From Sphingomonas sp. (GTDB taxonomy: Bacteria > Pseudomonadota > Alphaproteobacteria > Sphingomonadales > Sphingomonadaceae): DNA of 15,264 nt. The position numbers and the translations under genes were made by a program. The notes beneath the pieces are model-generated. The model ran no database searches. It was given only the letters and a program-made list of their open reading frames with translations, and was not told the origin of the DNA. This document shows, in pieces, positions 1-5,611 of this stretch. The stretch covers positions 1-15,264 of the forward strand of contig JAPJRE010000053.1 of NCBI GenBank assembly GCA_030824725.1. Reading direction: 5' to 3'. Each line of letters starts with the position of its first letter. Within the stretch, counting starts at the first letter, position 1.

Positions 1-2279
1 ATGCTGGTCACGGTGACGCTGTTGGTGTTGATCGAGTTGCGCAGCTCGGAAAGCGACGGGCGGGTCATCGTCTTGGCGATGCCGAGCCGCAGCTGGACGT
101 TGTCGAGGAACTTGAGCGTCGCATTGGCGCTTGGCAGCCATTCGTCATAGCTGGCGCGAGTCGTCACCGGGGTGACGGTGGTGGTCACGCCGCCCTTGCC
201 GTCGGAGACCGGCGAGACGGTGGTGCCGCGCACATCGGTTCGGGTGCGGACATAGCGCACGCCCAGATTGCCGGTAACCGGCACGGCGCCCAGATCCGCC
301 GCGAAGTCCACGCGGCCATAGCCGGCCGCGATCCTCTCGCCGATGCGATAGGAATTCTGCAGATCGGCGGCGGTGGGCTTCAGATCATAGGCGCTGGGGC
401 TCACCCCGTCATATTCGCTGCCCAGCGTGTAGTTCTGGTTGAACAGCCCCCAATCGACGTTCGCCCAGGGCTGGCGCTTCTCGATCGACTGGTCGAACGC
501 GTTGGAGGGCACCGGATAGCCGAGATACGCCGCCGTCCGCGTCGCGCCCGGGCGCAGCGCCGCGGCATTGCGGTCGCGGCGCTGATAGTCGCGGAAGCGG
601 TCCGAATATTGTCCGCCGAAGCGCAGCCCGGTGAAGCGAACGCCGCCGAGCCCGAAATCGAGATCGCGCCCGACGTTGAGCACCGCCGTCTTGTCCTCGT
701 CCTTCGAGTTGATCGGGCGCACCGCGAAGCTCTCGAAGATCATCCCTGAGGCGTTGGTCAGGTCGAGATCGGTGAACAGCGCGTTGACCTTGCCGTCGTT
801 CACCACGTCGTTGCTGAAATCGAAGGTCAGGTTGCCGCCGGCGCGATCGGCGGTGCGGTATTGCACGCGCTGGATCGGGGTATCGAGGTCGCTGGTCGCC
901 TGCGCATAGCTGAAGCGCGGCTCGATCCGCCAGCCGGCCAGATCGAGCTTCACGGTGCCGTTCAGCTGGAGGTTGCGGTGCGACTGGTCCATATATTCGG
1001 CATAGTTGCGCATCCGCGCGCCGCGGATCGTGCCCGCCACCAGCCGTCCGTCGCGCACCACCGCGGTTGCCGGATCCAGCCGGGCGATCTGGCTGGGGAT
1101 GTAATACGTCAGGCGGCGTTCGGTGGTCTCGTTGTTGAACTGCGAGAAGATGCCGTCGAGCTTCACCTCCACGTTCGTCGCGGGGCGCCATTGCACGCCG
1201 GCCACCGCGCTGATCCGCTCGCGATTCTCCAACTCGAGATAGGGCTGGGCGTCGCCCGGCGCGCGGATCGTGCCGAAGCCGGGAACGGCGGTGTCCTGCC
1301 AGCCGATGCGGAGGCGATCGAACTGCACGTTGCGCTTGGTGTAGGACAGGCCCGCGAGCACGCCGAAGGTGTGGGCATTATTGCGCCACCCCGCCGAAAT
1401 CGCGCCATTGGGCTGGAGCTTGTCGGTGCGCGCCTCATAGCCGCCATAGGCGCTGACCGCGAGGAACGGGCTGCGATCGAGCGGCTTGATCAGCCGGATG
1501 TCGACCGAGGAACCGATGCCGCCTTCCACCAGATCGGCGGTGGGCGACTTGGTGACGACGACGCTGTCGATCAGCTGCGCCGGCAGTACCTGTAGCCGGA
1601 ACTGGCGGCCGGACTGGCCGGAGTTGCGGATATTCTCGTTATACGCCAGCGGCATGCCGTCGAAGGTCACCGCCTGGAAATTGGGGCCGAGGCCGCGGAC
1701 GCTGATGAACTGGCCTTCGCCGGCTTCGCGCACGATGGTGACGCCGGGCACGCGCTGCAGCGCTTCCGCCACGTTGAATGCGGGGAGCTTGCCGATGTCC
1801 GCGGCGACGACGGCGTCGGAAATCGAGTCCGCATTGCGCTTCACGTCCAGCGCGCGCTCGACGCCGTCGGAAAAGTTCGCGGTGACGACAATCTCCTCCG
1901 CCGGGGCGGTCGCCTCAGCGGCGCTCGTCTGGGTCGGCCGCGCGGTGGCCGTCGCGGCCCGTACGATCAGCGTGCCCGAACCGTCGCGGACCACGGTGAG
2001 CGGCGTACCGGCGATCAGGCGGCGCACCGCCGTTTCGGCGTCGAACTCGCCGGAAAGCGCGGGCGCCTTATACTGCGCCACCGCGTCGCGGGTGAACAGG
2101 ATGTCGCTGCCGCTCTGGCGCGCCAGCTGTTCGAGCGCGCGATCCATCGGCTGTGCCGCGATCGTGAGGCGCGCGCGGCGCACGGTTCCCTGCGCCTCCG
2201 CAGCCGTCGCCATCGCGATCGTGGAAAGCGTGAGTGCGAGCGCCGCCGACCGGCAAAGCTGCCGCTTCAAGTTCTGCAT
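1..2279 (-). CDS. TonB-dependent receptor with STN signalling domain, 3' end outside the window
   Basis: Outer-membrane active-transport receptor that probably also signals to the neighbouring FecR. It is open at the window edge, with 759 codons visible. A signal peptide (residues 1-30, basic start, hydrophobic LALTLSTIAMA, then AEAQ) precedes an STN domain (about 35-108; LARQSGSDILF). A linker carries a TonB-box-like EEIVVTA at 129-135. The plug spans about 145-265, with ALQRVPGV, SVRGLGPN and VEGGIGSSVDIR, wording typical of the Caulobacter/sphingomonad TonB receptor family (TIGR01782 type). Beta-barrel sequence follows, up to the TRPSLSELRN segment near the window edge. The start ATG at 2279 is backed by AGGGGA at 2294-2289, nine bases upstream. 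It is third in the operon after sigma and fecR, with an 87-base gap. In this family 150-250 more residues would be expected. The ligand cannot be read from sequence; the family imports siderophores, oligosaccharides or other large nutrients. Confidence 0.93.
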   Translation of the reverse strand, partial: MQNLKRQLCRSAALALTLSTIAMATAAEAQGTVRRARLTIAAQPMDRALEQLARQSGSDILFTRDAVAQYKAPALSGEFDAETAVRRLIAGTPLTVVRDGSGTLIVRAATATARPTQTSAAEATAPAEEIVVTANFSDGVERALDVKRNADSISDAVVAADIGKLPAFNVAEALQRVPGVTIVREAGEGQFISVRGLGPNFQAVTFDGMPLAYNENIRNSGQSGRQFRLQVLPAQLIDSVVVTKSPTADLVEGGIGSSVDIRLIKPLDRSPFLAVSAYGGYEARTDKLQPNGAISAGWRNNAHTFGVLAGLSYTKRNVQFDRLRIGWQDTAVPGFGTIRAPGDAQPYLELENRERISAVAGVQWRPATNVEVKLDGIFSQFNNETTERRLTYYIPSQIARLDPATAVVRDGRLVAGTIRGARMRNYAEYMDQSHRNLQLNGTVKLDLAGWRIEPRFSYAQATSDLDTPIQRVQYRTADRAGGNLTFDFSNDVVNDGKVNALFTDLDLTNASGMIFESFAVRPINSKDEDKTAVLNVGRDLDFGLGGVRFTGLRFGGQYSDRFRDYQRRDRNAAALRPGATRTAAYLGYPVPSNAFDQSIEKRQPWANVDWGLFNQNYTLGSEYDGVSPSAYDLKPTAADLQNSYRIGERIAAGYGRVDFAADLGAVPVTGNLGVRYVRTRTDVRGTTVSPVSDGKGGVTTTVTPVTTRASYDEWLPSANATLKFLDNVQLRLGIAKTMTRPSLSELRNSINTNSVTVTS

Positions 2280-2324
2280 GAATCTGTTTCCCCTGTAGCG
2301 CCCCTGGCGAGCGCCCGATCCCTC

Positions 2325-2366
2325 GACGTGCGGGGCGCGATTTTCCCCACCCTCTCGCAGAAAAAA
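2325..2366 (-). promoter_or_regulatory. Candidate ECF-sigma promoter block upstream of the leftward receptor
   Basis: In the 87-base gap between fecR and the receptor, read on the minus strand: six T directly after the fecR stop (2366-2361), then AGGGTGGGGAAAATCG starting at 2353, then CGTC at 2328-2325. The rightward unit has the same order at almost the same distances (T-run to CGTC 38 versus 39 bases; AGG to CGTC 25 versus 24). FecI-group sigma factors in general drive the receptor gene, and CGT-type -10 elements are common among ECF sigmas. Which part serves as the -35 element is not clear. The assignment is an inference from two copies only. Confidence 0.4.
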
Positions 2367-3299
2367 TCAGCGGCCGGTGGAGGAAATGCGGATCTTCTCG
2401 CCGTCGCTGGCGACGCGAACCGGCAGCAGCAGCGCGAGCGAGCGGGCAAAGGCCTCGGAATCGCCGACGCGGTAGACGCCGCTCAGCCGCAGCGCGGCCG
2501 CGCGTGGATCGGCGATTACCAGCGCATGGGTGGAATAACGGTTCATCTCGGCCGTGGCGTTGGCGAGCGTTTCGTCGCGAAAGGCGAGCCGGCCGCTCTG
2601 CCAGGCAACCAGATCATCGAGTTCGGGCTGGTCGACCCGATCGGGCCGTCCGGCCGCCATCGCGATGCGATTGCCCGGCGCCAGGGCCACCGGCGCTCCC
2701 CCGGTATCGACGCGAGCGCTGCCCTGGATCGCGGTCAGCGCCACCGCATCGCCCTCGCGCCGCAGATCGAGCCGGCCGGCCCGCGCCGTCGCGCGCCGCC
2801 CGCCCAAGTCGATCACGAACGGCCGGGGATCCGCGGCGATGTCGAGATCGACCCGCCCCAGCCCCAAGCGCAGCATGCGGACGTCGTTTTCCATGCGGAA
2901 GCGGATGCGCGTGTCGGTATCGAGCATCACCCGGCTGCCGTCCTCCAGCACCAGCCGGCGCTGTTCGCCGATCCCGGTGCGGTAGACACCCGCATAGGCT
3001 TCGCGCCAGCCGAGCGTCAGGCCGGCGGCGACGACGACGGCGCCGCCACCCGCCAGCACCATCCGGCGCGAGACGAGGGCAGCAGGGGCAGCCGCGGGCA
3101 CGAAATCGGTGGAGGACAGGCCCGGCATCGCGTCCCAGACCATGGCGGCACGCTCGAAGGCATCCTGATGCGACGGATCGGCGCGAAGCCAGGCGCGGAA
3201 CGCCGCGTCGTCCTCCGCCCCGCGATCGTCCGCATGCAATCGTGCCAGCCATTCTCCCGCCTGCCGGTTGGCATGTTCCGGCTCACTGCGGAAGATCAC
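2367..3299 (-). CDS. FecR-family anti-sigma factor (leftward unit)
   Basis: Inner-membrane regulator of 310 residues that binds the cognate ECF sigma in the cytoplasm and is controlled from the periplasm by the receptor STN domain. The N-terminal DUF4880-like part holds AGEWLARLH (14-22) and RAWLRADPSHQDAFERA (about 35-51). One membrane segment lies at about 80-97 (VLAGGGAVVVAAGLTLG), preceded by SRR. A FecR domain follows (about 105-215; VLEDGSRVMLDTDTRI), then the C-terminal DUF4974/STN-like part (about 235-306; FRDETLANATAEMNRYS). The start is taken as GTG at 3299: it lies one base after the sigma stop and has GGAG inside the sigma gene ten bases upstream. The open frame runs further upstream, but only through the sigma gene. 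Translation is probably coupled to sigma. The twin arginine before the membrane segment is of interest because FecR of E. coli is reported to use the Tat route. Confidence 0.93.
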   Translation of the reverse strand: MIFRSEPEHANRQAGEWLARLHADDRGAEDDAAFRAWLRADPSHQDAFERAAMVWDAMPGLSSTDFVPAAAPAALVSRRMVLAGGGAVVVAAGLTLGWREAYAGVYRTGIGEQRRLVLEDGSRVMLDTDTRIRFRMENDVRMLRLGLGRVDLDIAADPRPFVIDLGGRRATARAGRLDLRREGDAVALTAIQGSARVDTGGAPVALAPGNRIAMAAGRPDRVDQPELDDLVAWQSGRLAFRDETLANATAEMNRYSTHALVIADPRAAALRLSGVYRVGDSEAFARSLALLLPVRVASDGEKIRISSTGR

Positions 3300-3300
3300 G

Positions 3301-3804
3301 TCACCAATGCTCCATCCAGTCGGTAAGATGCGCCATCGCCCGGGCGATATGCTTTTCGACAGCGCTCTGGCTGATGCCGAGGTCTTGCGCAATCTCGCGA
3401 TATTTACGCCCGTCCAGCCGGTGCATCAAGAAGATCTCGCGCGTGCGGGGGCTGAGCTGCGCTACGCCGACCCGCAGCCTTTCAAGTCGGTGGCGCGCAA
3501 TCAGCATTTCGTCCTGCAGGGGGCGAAGGTCTGGGGTGGCTTCGGCGGCGCGTGCCGCATCGGCCACCAGCATGGCGCCGATCCGCCGCTCGCGCCGATA
3601 GGCATCCATGCCGCGATTGGCGGCGCTGCGCGCGAGCAGTGCCGCCGCGTTTGCCGGCTCCACCTGCCGCTCCGCAATGCCGATCCACGCCTCGTGGAGC
3701 AAATCCTCGGCATCGTCGCGTCGAGTCATTCGGGCGATCTGATCGCGCAGCCGGGCCCATCCGGACCCCAGCACGGTTTCGAAGGCGACCTTGCTTACTC
3801 CCAT
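3301..3804 (-). CDS. ECF RNA polymerase sigma factor, FecI-like (leftward unit)
   Basis: Sigma-70 family extracytoplasmic-function sigma factor of 167 residues. It should direct RNA polymerase to the promoter of its own receptor gene when released or activated by FecR. Region 2 is seen at about 18-75 (DDAEDLLHEAWIGI at 30-43). Region 4 is seen at about 112-160, with LSPRTREIFLMHRLDG and a helix-turn-helix YREIAQDLGISQSAVEKH. Length is normal for the FecI group. ATG at 3804 has a G-rich Shine-Dalgarno (GAGGGGG) just upstream. Region 4 closely resembles that of the divergent sigma at 3989-4528, so the two units are paralogous. It leads the operon sigma - fecR - receptor. Confidence 0.94.
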   Translation of the reverse strand: MGVSKVAFETVLGSGWARLRDQIARMTRRDDAEDLLHEAWIGIAERQVEPANAAALLARSAANRGMDAYRRERRIGAMLVADAARAAEATPDLRPLQDEMLIARHRLERLRVGVAQLSPRTREIFLMHRLDGRKYREIAQDLGISQSAVEKHIARAMAHLTDWMEHW

Positions 3805-3988
3805 GCCCCCTCGCTAGAAAATGGTGGATACGATTTCATGACAGCTCGGCGTCGTGGCGATGACGTGAATCTTGTTGGCCGGCGTCTCCATGACGGACGT
3901 CGCGCAGGCTTTTCGGAGCCCGCCAACCCGGCACCCTTGCCCCGCCGGCCGAGCACGCGCACAAGCGGGTGCCAGGGAGCACGAAAAG
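3805..3988. promoter_or_regulatory. Shared divergent control region between the two sigma-factor genes
   Basis: This 184-bp gap must carry the promoters of both signalling operons, since both sigma genes start here and read away from each other. It holds no gene. No clear sigma-70 type -35/-10 pair can be named with confidence on either strand. A short hairpin-like GGCTTTTCGGAGCC lies at 3907-3920. Its TTTTCGGA also occurs in the block before the rightward receptor, but no CGTC follows at the matching distance. Start codons in frame with the rightward sigma exist at 3872 (TTG) and 3890 (ATG), but neither has a good ribosome-binding site. Confidence 0.6.
3974..3979 (+). promoter_or_regulatory. 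Shine-Dalgarno fixing the start of the rightward sigma factor
   Basis: AGGGAG sits nine bases before ATG 3989. It is the best ribosome-binding site in the region and decides against the upstream in-frame TTG 3872 and ATG 3890, whose extra residues are proline- and arginine-rich and unlike sigma region 2. Confidence 0.7.
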
Positions 3989-4528
3989 ATGCGGCCGGAC
4001 AGGAAGCGGGGAGGGCAGGTCGAGCGCGGCGCGTTGCTGGACCAGCTCGCACGCCGGTATGCGCGGCCGCTGGCGCGCTTCTTCGAGCGTCGCGTCGCCA
4101 TCCGCGACGACGTGCCCGATCTGGTGCAGGACGTGTTCCTCAAGCTCAGCCGGATGCCCGATCCGGGCGTTATCGATCAGCCCGATCGCTTCCTGTTCGT
4201 CACCGCCGCCAACACCCTGCGCGATCGCGCCCGCCGCGAGGCGGCGCGGGGCGGCCCCCATGAAAGCTGGGACGACGAGGCACATCCCGGTTCGGATTTC
4301 ACGGCCCAGCGCGTCTTGGAGGGTAGGGAAGCGGTGCTCCGGCTCCGCGATGCCCTGCTGGAGCTGCCCGAGCGCACGCGCGACATCTTCGTGCTGCGCG
4401 TGCTCGAAGGGCTGAAGATCGCCGATATCGCCCGGCTGGTCGGCATCTCGACCCGGGCGACGGAGAAACATGTGGCGCGTGCGATGGCGCACGTGACCAC
4501 GGCACTGGAGGCGTGGCGTGAAGACTGA
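3989..4528 (+). CDS. ECF RNA polymerase sigma factor, FecI-like (rightward unit)
   Basis: Sigma-70 family ECF sigma factor of 179 residues. Region 2 spans about 14-80 (RDDVPDLVQDVFLKLSRMP at 39-57; FLFVTAANTLRDRARR at 68-83). Region 4 spans about 117-170, with LPERTRDIFVLRVLEG and the helix-turn-helix IADIARLVGISTRATEKHVARAMAH. ATG 3989 was chosen because of AGGGAG at 3974-3979 and because region 2 begins soon after it. The gene overlaps the following fecR by 11 bases. Its last 50 residues closely resemble the leftward sigma (both end region 4 with KH-I/V-ARAMAH-L/V-T), so duplication and possible cross-recognition of promoters should be considered. Confidence 0.94.
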   Translation: MRPDRKRGGQVERGALLDQLARRYARPLARFFERRVAIRDDVPDLVQDVFLKLSRMPDPGVIDQPDRFLFVTAANTLRDRARREAARGGPHESWDDEAHPGSDFTAQRVLEGREAVLRLRDALLELPERTRDIFVLRVLEGLKIADIARLVGISTRATEKHVARAMAHVTTALEAWRED

Positions 4529-5507
4529 CGGGACCGCCACGACGACGATCGCAACCGAGGCGGCGCGCTGGCACGAGCGGTTGGCGCGCGACCCCGACGC
4601 CGCGCCACCCGAGGCGTTCGAGCGCTGGCGTATGGCAGACCCTGCCCATGCCGAGGCTTTCGCCCGGGTCGAGGCGACGCACGACTGCGCCCGTTCCCTC
4701 GCCGCACATCCCGAGCTGCTGGCACTCCGGCAGGCGACCGCGACCCGCGTCGCGGTGCATCGTGCGCGATCGGCGGCGCGCAAGCAAAAGGCGGGGGCCG
4801 CACTCGCGGCGCTGGCGCTGGTCGCGCTGCCGCTGGCCGGCTGGTACGCCGCCGAGCATCGCGGTTCGCCGACGGTGGCGAGCGCCGAGACCCGGCGGTT
4901 CAGCACCGGCGTGGGCCAGCGGCTGTCGATGATGCTCGACGACGGCTCGCGGCTGACGCTCAACACCGCGACGTCGGTGCGCGTCGCCTATACGCCGACC
5001 GAGCGCCACCTGATCCTGGAGCGCGGCCAGGCCTGGTTCGACGTCGCCAAGGGCCAGCCGCGGCCGTTCCGCGTCACCGCCGGTGCGCATGATGTGATCG
5101 CGCACGGCACCGCCTTCGACGTGCGGCTGGATGCCGACCGCACCACCGTGCTGCTCGTCGAGGGGAAGGTGACCGTCGGTGCGGTGGCGATGGTGCCCAA
5201 CGACCTGCTGGTTGCGCGCGGTGGCCGCATGACGCTGCGCCACGGCGGCGACGCCCGCCAGCTCGAGGCCTGGCGCGAAGGGCTGGTGGTGTTCGCCGAC
5301 ACGCCGCTCGCCGAGGCCGTGGCCGAACTCAACCGCTATGCCCCGCACGCGCTGGTGGTGAAGGATGGCCGTGCCGGCGCGCTGCGGATCAGCGGCGCCT
5401 TCCGCACCGGCGAAAGCGCGACCTTCGCCGAGGCGCTGGAAACCAGCTTCCCCGTGCAGGCGGTGACGCGCAGCGACGGGACGATCGAGCTTTCCAGCCG
5501 CCGCTGA
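4518..5507 (+). CDS. FecR-family anti-sigma factor (rightward unit)
   Basis: Single-pass inner-membrane anti-sigma factor of 329 residues, partner of the preceding sigma and of the following STN receptor. The N-terminal DUF4880-like part (about 14-52) has AARWHERLARDPDA and RWRMADPAHAEAFARVE. The membrane helix lies at about 92-112 (AGAALAALALVALPLAGWYAA). The FecR domain (about 125-225) has FSTGVGQRLSMMLDDGSRLTLNT and GTAFDVR. The C-terminal STN-like DUF4974 part (about 255-326) has FADTPLAEAVAELNRYAPHALV. GTG 4518 lies inside the end of the sigma gene, with GGAGG at 4507-4511 six bases before it, which suggests translational coupling. Unlike the leftward FecR, no twin arginine stands before the membrane helix (ARKQK instead). 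Confidence 0.94.
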   Translation: MKTDGTATTTIATEAARWHERLARDPDAAPPEAFERWRMADPAHAEAFARVEATHDCARSLAAHPELLALRQATATRVAVHRARSAARKQKAGAALAALALVALPLAGWYAAEHRGSPTVASAETRRFSTGVGQRLSMMLDDGSRLTLNTATSVRVAYTPTERHLILERGQAWFDVAKGQPRPFRVTAGAHDVIAHGTAFDVRLDADRTTVLLVEGKVTVGAVAMVPNDLLVARGGRMTLRHGGDARQLEAWREGLVVFADTPLAEAVAELNRYAPHALVVKDGRAGALRISGAFRTGESATFAEALETSFPVQAVTRSDGTIELSSRR

Positions 5508-5509
5508 AG

Positions 5510-5554
5510 TTTTTTCGCGGGGGCAGGTTCGGGTTTTCGGATCGGCTGCGTCAT
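5510..5554 (+). promoter_or_regulatory. Candidate ECF-sigma promoter block upstream of the rightward receptor
   Basis: The 104-base gap between fecR and the receptor holds six T at 5510-5515, AGGTTCGGGTTTTCGG from 5525, and CGTCAT at 5549-5554. Order and spacing match the block in the leftward unit. This suggests that the receptor has its own sigma-dependent promoter in addition to read-through from the sigma-fecR genes. The start site would lie shortly after 5555, leaving a leader of about 50 bases. Two-copy comparison only. Confidence 0.4.
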
Positions 5555-5599
5555 GGCGGGTAGAAGCGCTGCACCAGACGGCGCCTCGTGAACCGATTT

Positions 5600-5605
5600 G
5601 GGAGG
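5600..5605 (+). promoter_or_regulatory. Shine-Dalgarno fixing the start of the rightward receptor
   Basis: GGGAGG lies six bases before ATG 5612. It favours this start over GTG 5588, which would add eight residues before an otherwise normal signal peptide. Confidence 0.75.
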
Positions 5606-5611
5606 ATCCTG

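Noticed and set aside
2298..2338. Inverted repeat GCGCCCC / GGGGCGC in the fecR-receptor gap
   Set aside because: The loop is 27 bases and the repeat is pure GC in a GC-rich region. It overlaps the promoter candidate and may be chance.
2328..3326. 332-codon plus-strand open frame opposite the leftward fecR
   Set aside because: Antisense shadow; the minus strand encodes clear FecR domains.
3907..3920. GGCTTTTCGGAGCC resembling the receptor promoter block
   Set aside because: Only TTTTCGGA is shared; the CGTC at the expected distance is missing.
3872..3988. N-terminal extension of the rightward sigma factor
   Set aside because: Extra residues do not resemble sigma region 2, and the strong ribosome-binding site belongs to ATG 3989.
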